A DNA stretch of 64,000 nucleotides from CAVVAL01 sp963742725 (GTDB lineage Bacteria > Actinomycetota > Actinomycetes > Mycobacteriales > Cryptosporangiaceae): positions 558,001 to 622,000 of the forward strand of contig CAVUMX010000001.1 of assembly GCA_963742725.1 (NCBI GenBank), given 5' to 3'. The translations under genes and the position numbers were made by a program. This document shows, piece by piece, positions 16,140 through 23,321 of the stretch. Under the pieces are notes generated by a model. It made no database searches, had not been told where the DNA came from, and saw nothing but the letters and a program-made list of their open reading frames with translations. Position 1 is the stretch's first letter. Every line of letters starts with the position of its first letter.

Positions 16140-17624
16140 GAGGGTGGTGGACGGGCTACCCGTCGGGCTCGGTCCGACGCAGCCGGGCGTGGTGCCGTTG
16201 GTCGCGTCGACGACGTTGTTGAACAGCGTGGCGGCCGGGTCGAGCGCCTCCAGGGAGTACATCATCGCGCCGGCGAGGCCCTTGCAGTGCTGGTAGTCGG
16301 CCCTCGCCTGGATCGAGCGCTGGTTGTCGCCCGACCAGAACGTGGTGCCGTTGTAGAAGTACGACGCCTTGGTCGTCTCGTCGTAGTACGTGTTCGACGG
16401 GCTGGTGACGAAGTCCCGGATCTCCTTGTAGAACGAAACGCCCGGCACGTTGCCGGACAGCGGGTTGCCGGGCGCGGGGGCGGTCGCGCTCTGGTACAGC
16501 CCGTTCTTGCCGTTGTTCGGCACGCCGGTCCAGCCCCGGTAGTAGAACGGGTACCCGACGGTGATCTTGTTCGTCGGGAAGCCGCCGGGGATGCCGTAGG
16601 AGCTGTCGCCGGTCGTCCAGGCCGTGACCGCGGCGTCCACGTTGTACTTCCCGTTGCCCGGCGGTACCGGGGTCATCGGGTCGTTCGGCGAGTCGTACAG
16701 CGGCGCCTGGTGGTTGGTCGGGCCGGTCTTCTCCCAGCCGCCGTGCATGTCGTACGTCATCACGTTGGCCATGTCGAGGTACTGGCCGACGCGGTTGGTC
16801 TCGATGTGCCTGATCTTGTCCTGGCCGGCCGGCACCGCGGCCATCAGGTACTTCTTACCGCCGCCGAGCGCGTCGAGCTGGGCACGGAACTCGGCGAGCA
16901 GCGCCGTGAAGTTTGCCTTGTCCTGCGGTCCGTAGTGGTTGCCGGTGTGGCCGGGCGCGCCCGGGTACTCCCAGTCGAGGTCGATGCCGTCGAAGATCCC
17001 CGCGGCCGTGCCGGGGCCGCCGTACCCGCCGTCCACGGGCAGGTTGCCCTTGATGAACATGTCGATGCAGGAGCTGACGAACTTCTTGCGGGAGACGTCG
17101 GTCGCCGCCGCGTCGGAGAAGTACTTGGAGTACGTCCAGCCGCCGATCGAGATGAGGATCTTCAGGTTCGGGTGCCGCGCCTTCACCTTCTTGAGCTGGT
17201 TGAAGTTGCCGGCGATCGGCTGGTTCCAGGTGTCGGCGACGCCGTCCACGCTGATGTCGGCGCCGTAGGACTTCTGGTAGTCGGCGAACGCGTCGCCCGC
17301 GCCGTCACCGGCGTTCGGGTTGTCCTCGTTCTGGTCGGCGGCCTTCGTCGCCTGGAAGCACGTGTGGTTGGTCGGGTGGATGTTGGCGAACGCGTACATC
17401 AGGTAGTCGAGCTTCGCCGCGAAGCCGCCGGTGTCGAGGTTCTTCGGGTAGAACCCGTTCTGGTAGATCCCCCACTGGGTGAAGTACGCGATCTTCACCC
17501 CGCCGCTGGTCGGCGCCGCCTGCGCCGGACTGCTGTTCGCCGTCAGCACGGGAAAGACTGCTGCTACGGCGGCCAGCAGGGCGGCGACGAGAGCGGCCCG
17601 TAACGGCCGTCTGGCTCTGCTCAT
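15882..17624 (-). CDS. Secreted GH18 chitinase (frameshifted in the linker)
   Basis: The protein has a signal peptide (residues 1-36) and a GH18 barrel from about residue 38 to 455. SIGGWTYSKYF and the catalytic signature DGIDLDWE, with Glu219 as the acid/base, are present, so the catalytic domain is intact. It hydrolyses beta-1,4 bonds of chitin. After VGPSPTGSPSTT the frame changes, and the last 80 or so residues shown by this frame are not native. The ATG overlaps the stop of the upstream gene (ATGA), so both belong to one operon behind three DasR-type boxes, which fits induction by chitin or N-acetylglucosamine. Confidence 0.88.
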   Translation of the reverse strand: MSRARRPLRAALVAALLAAVAAVFPVLTANSSPAQAAPTSGGVKIAYFTQWGIYQNGFYPKNLDTGGFAAKLDYLMYAFANIHPTNHTCFQATKAADQNEDNPNAGDGAGDAFADYQKSYGADISVDGVADTWNQPIAGNFNQLKKVKARHPNLKILISIGGWTYSKYFSDAAATDVSRKKFVSSCIDMFIKGNLPVDGGYGGPGTAAGIFDGIDLDWEYPGAPGHTGNHYGPQDKANFTALLAEFRAQLDALGGGKKYLMAAVPAGQDKIRHIETNRVGQYLDMANVMTYDMHGGWEKTGPTNHQAPLYDSPNDPMTPVPPGNGKYNVDAAVTAWTTGDSSYGIPGGFPTNKITVGYPFYYRGWTGVPNNGKNGLYQSATAPAPGNPLSGNVPGVSFYKEIRDFVTSPSNTYYDETTKASYFYNGTTFWSGDNQRSIQARADYQHCKGLAGAMMYSLEALDPAATLFNNVVDATNGTTPGCVGPSPTGSPSTTLHQPDRQSDREPDVQSQPVAGWLHRSGVAVVEGVRRRRHGVARQPHVAREVVDPERDPRPGRRLGGPGIVFRRPHRVAEHVPDRFA

Positions 17625-19741
17625 CGGGTGGTTCCCTTCCTGTTGGTGAGGGCGTACGCACGGATCACGGTCTGGTCGACCGTGTCGCCACGCGTGGTGG
17701 TGGCCTTGACGCGCAGCGAGACGTGGTCGGTGTCGGGGTTCCGCACCGCCGCCCGCCAGGTGTCGCCGTCGCCCCGGACGACACGCACGGGCGCCCACGT
17801 GGCGCCGTCATCGCCGGAGTATTCGAGGGTCAGGCTGGCGATGCCGTTGGGCGTCGAATCAGCCTGGAGGTGTACGGACAGGTCCAGCGGGGTCAGCCCA
17901 GACCTCGAGGCCCTGTTGTGGTCGTCCAGCGTCGGCGTCGCGATCCGGACGGTCGGCAGCGGCACGACGTCGAACTCGTCCGGGTGCTGGGTGGTGAACG
18001 TCCACGCGGTCTGCACCCGGGTAGCCAGCGCCGACCAGCCGACGTCCCGCCTCGCGTCGACGACGAGGGCGTACCGGGCGGGCCCGGGTACCAGCTGGAA
18101 GAAGCCCTGGCCGGGGAGATCGCTGTACCCGACGAGATGGCCGTCCTTGGACAGGACCGTGCGGCCGGTGACGTAGCTGAAGTCGTACCCCGCCACGCCG
18201 GTGTGTCCCGCCTCGGCCGGTGCGAACATCGGGATCACGACCTGGAGGTTGTCCCCGAACCGCACGACGCCGTTCCCGAAGTCGTGAGTGGACAGGTCCG
18301 GACCGGGGACCGCCGTGTTCCATTCCTGGAAATCAACGGTGCCCGCGGTGTACGCGGTCTCGTCGTCGTAGACCGCCCCCTCGGGACGGGTTGGGTTGGG
18401 CTGGTCGATCGTCCGCTGGACCAGCAGACCCTTCCAGTGTCCGGCGGTGCTGTGGAACTCCAGCCGCCGCTCGGGGAGCGCGATCGTGTGCAGGTACCCG
18501 TTGAAGAAGGCCTGGTCCGGCAGGTAGATGGGAGCGTCGGCCCGACTGGCGAGCGCCTCGTCGACGCCCATCGAACGGGTCCGGGAGTAGGTGGCGCCCA
18601 GGTCCCGGTTGCGCGCCCGGAACGTCGGGTCAGCCGGTACCGCGCCGGGCACCGGGAACGCCAGGTAGTACGTGTACGGCCGCGCGGCGCCCTTCGGCGA
18701 GGTCAGGATCGACGTGTAGCCGAACGTGAACTCCGCCGGGTCGAGGCGCAGCGGCACGGCGTACAGCGCGTTGTCAGGGCCGGCGCCGATGGCGTTGAAG
18801 ATCGGCGAAGACGACCCGTCCGAACCGTGGGCGATGAACTGTGTGTCGAGTTCGGCGTAGGTACGGACCGAGTCGCGGGCGTCGACGATCGCGCTCACCC
18901 GCTTGCCTGCGCGGGCGTCGAACGTCAGCGTGAGGTCCCGGTCGACGTCGACGGGCGGGGCCGTGGCCCGGGTGATGCTGGCGGAGTCGGCGTCCGGGCC
19001 GGTGAAGATGTCGCCGACGAACGCGTACCGGCCCTTTTCGAGCTGCACGGTCACGGTCCCGTTCTCGGGGATGGCCTCGGGCGGCCAGGAGTCGCGAGGG
19101 TAGGTCAGCGGGAGGATGTCGACGAACTGGGGCAGGTCGTCGCTGGCCGGCTTGCCGTCCCGGTCCACGAGGTTGATCGTGACGTCGAAGAACTCGGGCT
19201 CGTCGGCGACGGCCTTCGTCGATCCACCGTCGAGCCGGATCCGGGCGCCGCCGTCCCGTGCCTGCGCCCAGAAGCGTCCTCTGTCTCCCGGCGCGACCCG
19301 ACGAGACGCCTTGTCGACCGTCAGCGGGAGATCTGTTCCGGCCGCGTCGTGGTGCCCGGCGCGGATCAACGCGCTGACGTCGAACAGCCGGGAGTCGAGC
19401 CGACCGGCGGCGAGCAGCGGCTGCGCGTCGACCGGCACGACGCGTACACCGTCCGGACCGGACCGTCGCGCGAAACCGATCCGCTCCCGACCGGCGCCAG
19501 GGGCCACGGTCACCAGCTGCTTCCCATCGGCCACGTCGGACACCGTGACCTGGTCGCCGGTGACGAGCGTGACCGTGCGCGCCTGACCCGCGGCTGCCGG
19601 GGCGGGTTCCGGCGCGGCTGGAGAGGCGACTGACGGGGCGGCTGGTGGGGCGGCGATCGGCTCGGCGGGGGCGCTCGCCGGTGAGCCGGTGACCACCACG
19701 GCGGCCACCGCGCATACCACCGCACGGGTTCTCCAACGCAT
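17621..19741 (-). CDS. Secreted subtilase-like protein lacking the protease domain
   Basis: This 706-residue protein has a signal peptide and an Ala/Pro-rich stretch. They are followed by TVTLVTGDQVTV and VVPVDAQPLLAAGRLDSRLFDVSALIRAG, the standard N-terminal region of long actinobacterial S8 proteases. Directly after that comes the part normally found behind the catalytic domain (beta-sandwich sequence, FRARNRDLGATY and a C-terminal ATTTRGDTVDQTV module). None of the S8 triad motifs (DTG, HGTHVAG, GTSMAAP) is present. It starts with ATG after AAGGAG and overlaps the chitinase start by four bases. The function is unknown; it may be a chitin- or wall-associated adhesin or chaperone. Confidence 0.8.
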   Translation of the reverse strand: MRWRTRAVVCAVAAVVVTGSPASAPAEPIAAPPAAPSVASPAAPEPAPAAAGQARTVTLVTGDQVTVSDVADGKQLVTVAPGAGRERIGFARRSGPDGVRVVPVDAQPLLAAGRLDSRLFDVSALIRAGHHDAAGTDLPLTVDKASRRVAPGDRGRFWAQARDGGARIRLDGGSTKAVADEPEFFDVTINLVDRDGKPASDDLPQFVDILPLTYPRDSWPPEAIPENGTVTVQLEKGRYAFVGDIFTGPDADSASITRATAPPVDVDRDLTLTFDARAGKRVSAIVDARDSVRTYAELDTQFIAHGSDGSSSPIFNAIGAGPDNALYAVPLRLDPAEFTFGYTSILTSPKGAARPYTYYLAFPVPGAVPADPTFRARNRDLGATYSRTRSMGVDEALASRADAPIYLPDQAFFNGYLHTIALPERRLEFHSTAGHWKGLLVQRTIDQPNPTRPEGAVYDDETAYTAGTVDFQEWNTAVPGPDLSTHDFGNGVVRFGDNLQVVIPMFAPAEAGHTGVAGYDFSYVTGRTVLSKDGHLVGYSDLPGQGFFQLVPGPARYALVVDARRDVGWSALATRVQTAWTFTTQHPDEFDVVPLPTVRIATPTLDDHNRASRSGLTPLDLSVHLQADSTPNGIASLTLEYSGDDGATWAPVRVVRGDGDTWRAAVRNPDTDHVSLRVKATTTRGDTVDQTVIRAYALTNRKGTTR

Positions 19742-19812
19742 GTCGCTGCTCCTTCGGCCGGGTCGAAGTGCGTGAGCGAAGCGGTTCTGCGGCGGAACCT
19801 AACGGTGTTCGC

Positions 19813-19888
19813 GGTCTAGACCAATGGCGGAATCCCGATGGCGCCGGGTATCCGCCAGTGGTCTAGACCTTTATTTACGGTCTAGACC
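19813..19888 (-). promoter_or_regulatory. Three DasR-type operator boxes (dre) before the chitinase operon
   Basis: The ten-base palindrome GGTCTAGACC occurs three times, at 19813-19822, 19860-19869 and 19879-19888. The middle copy reads AGTGGTCTAGACCTTT and is close to the Streptomyces DasR consensus ACTGGTCTAGACCACT. DasR is the GntR-family repressor released by glucosamine 6-phosphate that controls chitinase and GlcNAc uptake genes. The boxes lie 72-147 bases upstream of the operon start. Confidence 0.85.
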
Positions 19889-19902
19889 CTTGCGCGGCGC
19901 GC

Positions 19903-21042
19903 TCAGGCATGCCCGCCGACCGTTATGGGGCCAATTTCGAGCTTTGGCGTGCCTTCCAGGAACTCACCTATCCGGTCAACCTGGTCATGCAGCTCCCGGC
20001 GGTGGCGCGCGGTGAGCGAACCGATCGGCTCGACGGTGATATCGACCTTGCGGCCGGTCCGCCGCAGGTGCCAGACGCCGGCCGCGACACCGTCGATGAG
20101 CAGCACCGGGAAGTTCCCGCCCTGCCCGCCCGACAGGGCACGCTCGTACGCCTTTCCGGGGAACACCAACTCGCGCGGGTGGCATCCGACCACGTAGGCG
20201 TCGAAGTACGGCAGCAAGCGGACGCCCTGCGGCGGCCCGTCGGGCGCGGCGGTGTCGCCGGCCAGCATCCAGCCGTGTTCGGTCAGTTCCAGCGCGTCGC
20301 CGAGGGAGTCGAACAGGTCCGTGGCCCAGCGGACCGGCATGCTCAGCCACTTGGCGAAGTGCGCCGGCGTGGCCGGCCCGTACGAGTGCAGGTAGCGGCG
20401 GACCAGTTCCGCGAGCGACTGCTGCCCATCCGCCGGCTGGAATCCGGGGAGCCAGCGGCGCGGGCTCGTGTAGGTCACCTTGCGACCGCGCGTCGGGCCG
20501 AAGCAGAGCGCGCCCCGGTACCCCGCCAGGTGCTCGATCTGGCGCCAGCGGGGCCAGAGCCCCTGGAACGCCTCCATGACGGGGTCGCCGGCCCACGGTC
20601 CGGCGATGGCGACGATCGCATCGGTGAGCTCGTCCACCGTGAGTTCGTCGTCCTTGAGCGCGATCGTGATCGCCGCGATGACCTCTTCGACCTGGTCCGG
20701 CGTCATCCGGGCGTTCTCGGGGAACGGGTTCCGCCCGGTCGGCAGCGCGGAGAGCGCGCCCGTCCACATCGGAAGGTCACGGGTCGGTAGCAGGTGGACG
20801 GTGCCGCGCGGTCCACGGGTCTTCACCAGGCTCCGCTCGACCCAGAGAGCGTCCCGGACGTCGGCGCGGGTGCCGTACGACAGCCGCACGCCGATGGACA
20901 GTTCGGCCGCGCTGATCACCTGGGCGTGCGCACCGGACATCGCGGCGGCGACGTCGGCGGGCCGGGCGTGCCCCGGCGCGGCGAGGTGGTGCCGTTCGAG
21001 GCGCCTTGCGACGACATCGGTCCACGTCAGGCTGGTGCTCAT
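19903..21042 (-). CDS. Winged-helix (HTH_42) protein, AlkZ/YcaQ-like DNA glycosylase candidate
   Basis: This 379-residue protein belongs to the HTH_42 family, to which the interstrand-crosslink glycosylases AlkZ and YcaQ belong. MSGAHAQVISAAELSIGVRL (residues 35-54) aligns with the catalytic GxQxQ region, with His39-Ala-Gln41 replacing the usual QxQ. Later blocks (GTVHLLPTRDLPMW, LPYFDAYVVGCHPRELVF and GVWHLRRTGRKVDITVEP) are family-typical. The ATG at 21042 follows GAGGAGG. It is divergent from a WYL regulator. Glycosylase activity is inferred from the family and is not certain with the HxQ variant. Confidence 0.78.
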   Translation of the reverse strand: MSTSLTWTDVVARRLERHHLAAPGHARPADVAAAMSGAHAQVISAAELSIGVRLSYGTRADVRDALWVERSLVKTRGPRGTVHLLPTRDLPMWTGALSALPTGRNPFPENARMTPDQVEEVIAAITIALKDDELTVDELTDAIVAIAGPWAGDPVMEAFQGLWPRWRQIEHLAGYRGALCFGPTRGRKVTYTSPRRWLPGFQPADGQQSLAELVRRYLHSYGPATPAHFAKWLSMPVRWATDLFDSLGDALELTEHGWMLAGDTAAPDGPPQGVRLLPYFDAYVVGCHPRELVFPGKAYERALSGGQGGNFPVLLIDGVAAGVWHLRRTGRKVDITVEPIGSLTARHRRELHDQVDRIGEFLEGTPKLEIGPITVGGHA

Positions 21043-21135
21043 GCGCGTGCGCCTCCTCGGCTTCGTCCGGTCGAAAACGAGACTAAGATCTGTTGCGGCC
21101 ATTTTCTGACCTGAATTAGGCGGAGCCTGGGACAC

Positions 21136-22098
21136 ATGGCGAACACGAGCTCACGAACGCTGCGGCTGCTCTCCCTGTTGCAGACCCACAAGTATTGGCC
21201 GGGCAGCGAGCTGGCCGACCGGCTCGGCGTGTCTCCCCGGACGCTCCGGCGCGACGTCGACCGGCTGCGTGAACTGGGCTATCCGGTCGACGCGAACCGG
21301 GGCGTCGACGGCGGGTACCAGCTCGCCGCCGGCGCCGCGCTGCCGCCGCTCGTCGTGGACGACGAGGAGGCCGTGGCGCTGGCGATCGGGCTGCGGCTCG
21401 CGTCCCAGGGGTCGGTCGGCGGGATCGAGGAGGCGTCGGTCCGGGCGCTGACGAAGGTCGTCCAGGTGATGCCGCCCCGGCTGCGGAGGCGCGTGGACAC
21501 GCTCCGGGCGGTGACCGTGCCGGCCGTGTTCAGCGGCGGGCCCAGCGTCGACGCCGAGGTGCTGACGGCTGTGGCCCAGCTGTGCCGGGACGAGGAACGG
21601 ATGCGGTTCGCCTACACGGCCCACAGCGGCGAGCAGACGGACCGTGAGGTCGAACCGCACCGGCTCGTCTCGCTCGGGCGGCGCTGGTACCTCGTCGCCT
21701 ACGACCTGAACAGGCACGACTGGCGCAGCTTCCGGCTGGATCGGCTGGCGGATCCGCGCACGACCGGGGCCCGGTTCCGGCCGCGCGAGCTGCCGGCCGA
21801 GGATGCGGCCGCCTTCGTGCGCGCAGGCATCGACAACATTCCGGCGGTGCCGCGGACGGCCGAGGTGCTGGTGCACGCGCCGGCGGCGGATGTGCGTCCG
21901 GTGCTCGGGCAGTGGGGGACGGTCGAGGAGGTGGACGCCGGTAGTTGCCGGGTGTTCATGGCGGCGGACAACCTGGACTGGCCGACGTTGGCGCTCGGCG
22001 CGGTGCGGGCGGAGTTCGAGATCGTGGGGCCGCCGGAGCTGGCGGAGCAGGTCCGCGAGTGGTCCACCCGCTTCGCCCGCGCGACCGCCACCCCCTGA
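21136..22098 (+). CDS. HTH / WYL-domain transcriptional regulator
   Basis: This 320-residue protein has an N-terminal HTH_11-type DNA-binding domain (RTLRLLSLLQTHKYWPGSELADRLGVSPRTLRRDVDRL in the first 45 residues). A WYL domain centred on RRWYLVAYDLNRHDWRSFRLDRL follows, with a WCX extension. Such YafY-type proteins sense nucleic acid or nucleotides in several DNA-repair and defence loci. It diverges from the AlkZ-like gene across 93 bases and is its likely regulator. The ATG start gives the full HTH. Confidence 0.9.
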   Translation: MANTSSRTLRLLSLLQTHKYWPGSELADRLGVSPRTLRRDVDRLRELGYPVDANRGVDGGYQLAAGAALPPLVVDDEEAVALAIGLRLASQGSVGGIEEASVRALTKVVQVMPPRLRRRVDTLRAVTVPAVFSGGPSVDAEVLTAVAQLCRDEERMRFAYTAHSGEQTDREVEPHRLVSLGRRWYLVAYDLNRHDWRSFRLDRLADPRTTGARFRPRELPAEDAAAFVRAGIDNIPAVPRTAEVLVHAPAADVRPVLGQWGTVEEVDAGSCRVFMAADNLDWPTLALGAVRAEFEIVGPPELAEQVREWSTRFARATATP

Positions 22099-22182
22099 CC
22101 CACCACCCGCCGCCCGTACCACCCGCCGCCCGCCGAACCACCGCCGCCGCCCGCACCACCCGCCGCACCGCCGCCGCCCAAA

Positions 22183-22247
22183 CCGAACTGTTCGGAATGC
22201 CGTGCTGTAACCGGGCACCGGATACCCCGATATCCCCGACAGTTCGG
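22183..22247. repeat. Dispersed palindromic element with CGTGCTGTAACCG core, copy 1
   Basis: This element of about 65 bases is flanked by CCGAACTGT and ACAGTTCGG arms and lies after the WYL regulator. It shares its core CGTGCTGTAACCG and its flanking pattern with elements at 27903-27966 (reverse orientation) and 33882-33946. It is intergenic and non-coding. Confidence 0.7.
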
Positions 22248-22270
22248 GGCACCCGGCCCCACAGGCGCGG

Positions 22271-22437
22271 CGCTCCGCGCCAAAGACAAACTGAGGCGCT
22301 TCGCGCCCAGAACCACAAACGAGGCGCTTCGCGCCCGCTCTTCTTCCACAGCAGCCGCTCTGCGCCAAAGACAAAGCGAGGCGCTTCGCGCCCAGAACCA
22401 CAAACGAGGCGCTTCGCGCCCGCTCTTCTTCCACAGC
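22271..22437. repeat. 85-bp tandem duplication before the tRNA genes
   Basis: Positions 22271-22352 repeat almost exactly at 22356-22437, with a period of 85. Each unit holds two GAGGCGCTTCGCGCC hairpin-like motifs separated by CAGAACCACAAAC and ends in CTCTTCTTCCACAGC. No gene lies in 22099-22576. The strand downstream of tRNA-Glu reads through it, so it may include the 3' trailer or terminator region of the tRNA transcript. Confidence 0.85.
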
Positions 22438-22576
22438 GGCCCCTCCGGGCCCGCAGGGCGGCGCCGCGCTCCGCGCGGCCGCCGCAGCCCCGTGGGGCCC
22501 GGGGCTCGGCCCCGGAGCAAAATGCGAAAGAGACCCCCGTCCACGTTTTCCGTGGACAGAGGTCTCTCACTCTCTG

Positions 22577-22649
22577 TAGCCCCGACCGGATTCGAACCGG
22601 CGCTACCGCCTTGAGAGGGCGGCGTCCTAGGCCGCTAGACGACGGGGCC
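22577..22649 (-). tRNA. tRNA-Glu (CUC)
   Basis: The minus strand folds into a 73-nt cloverleaf. The acceptor GGCCCCG pairs with CGGGGCT, the anticodon stem is CCGCC/GGCGG with loop CTCTCAA (anticodon CTC), and the T arm GCCGG-TTCGAAT-CCGGT is present with discriminator A. CCA is not encoded. It follows tRNA-Gln by 17 nt and lies near gltX, which charges it. Confidence 0.96.
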
Positions 22650-22666
22650 CTAGGGTCGTGCGTGAG

Positions 22667-22738
22667 CTGGGGTACCAGGACTCGAACCTAGACTAGCTGA
22701 ACCAGAATCAGCCGGGCTGCCAATTACCCCATACCCCA
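22667..22738 (-). tRNA. tRNA-Gln (CUG)
   Basis: This is a 72-nt cloverleaf on the minus strand. The acceptor TGGGGTA pairs with TACCCCA and the discriminator is G. The anticodon stem GCTGA/TCAGC has loop TTCTGGT (anticodon CTG), and the T arm contains GGTTCGAGTCC. CCA is not encoded. It probably forms a short transcript with tRNA-Glu. Confidence 0.95.
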
Positions 22739-22909
22739 TTGGTGTGGGCTCGTTTCCTCGCTCGCACCGGGAGTAACTGTAGCGGACGGGCAGCGCGTGC
22801 CCAAATCAGCACCCCCGTGTCGCGGAGGGATCGGCGCGTTAACCCAGGTGACAGGCGGGGTGTGGCTTTCCTAACCTTGCCGCCACTGCCCTGGAAAGAA
22901 GGAGCCCGC

Positions 22910-23278
22910 GTGGATACCGCCCGTTCTGCTGTTGATCGCCATCTCGCCGCGATCGCCGATCGAGACCTCGACGGGTATGCGGCGTCGGTGCACGAGGACG
23001 TGCTGGTGGTCCTTCCGACGGGCACGCGGTTCGACGGGAAGGCGGCGGTGGTGGAGTTCCACCGGGACTTCTTCGCGGATCCGGACTGGTCGCAGGACAT
23101 GGCGGAGGTGCGCTTCGTCGAGGCGGGTGACACGGTCTCGACCCTGTACGAGGCGACGTACCGTGACGTCGACGGTACGGGCGCGCCGATCCTGACGCGG
23201 TTCCTGGTGGGGCTCGTGTTCGTCCGTACGGATGGGGTCTGGCTCTTGCTGCACGACCAGTGCACGCCGCTGCCCTGA
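22910..23278 (+). CDS. SnoaL/NTF2-like small protein
   Basis: This 122-residue protein has a DUF4440/SnoaL-like cone fold: an N-terminal helix pair (VDRHLAAIADRDLDGYAASVHEDVLVVLPTG), FDGKAAVVEFHRDFF, then beta strands ending in DGVWLLLHDQCTPLP. The GTG at 22910 lies behind GAAGGAG, so longer upstream frames are rejected. Family members are either small enzymes or ligand-binding proteins, and no catalytic assignment is possible here. Confidence 0.82.
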   Translation: MDTARSAVDRHLAAIADRDLDGYAASVHEDVLVVLPTGTRFDGKAAVVEFHRDFFADPDWSQDMAEVRFVEAGDTVSTLYEATYRDVDGTGAPILTRFLVGLVFVRTDGVWLLLHDQCTPLP

Positions 23279-23281
23279 CAA

Positions 23282-23313
23282 CTCCGGGGCTGCCGCGAAC
23301 GGCAGCCCCGGAG
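23282..23313. terminator. Hairpin terminator between the SnoaL-like gene and gltX
   Basis: Perfect 14-base arms CTCCGGGGCTGCCG and its complement surround a CGAA tetraloop. The hairpin lies between the two convergent stop codons and can terminate both transcripts. Confidence 0.85.
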
Positions 23314-23321
23314 GCCGGGCC

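Noticed and set aside
17723..19633. A long plus-strand frame opposite the subtilase-like gene
   Set aside because: It has no ribosome binding site and is Arg/Val-rich low-complexity sequence typical of a GC-driven antisense frame.
22577..22738. Integration site with an integrated element at the tRNA genes
   Set aside because: The two tRNA genes are flanked by ordinary genes, and no integrase or duplicated tRNA 3' end is visible.
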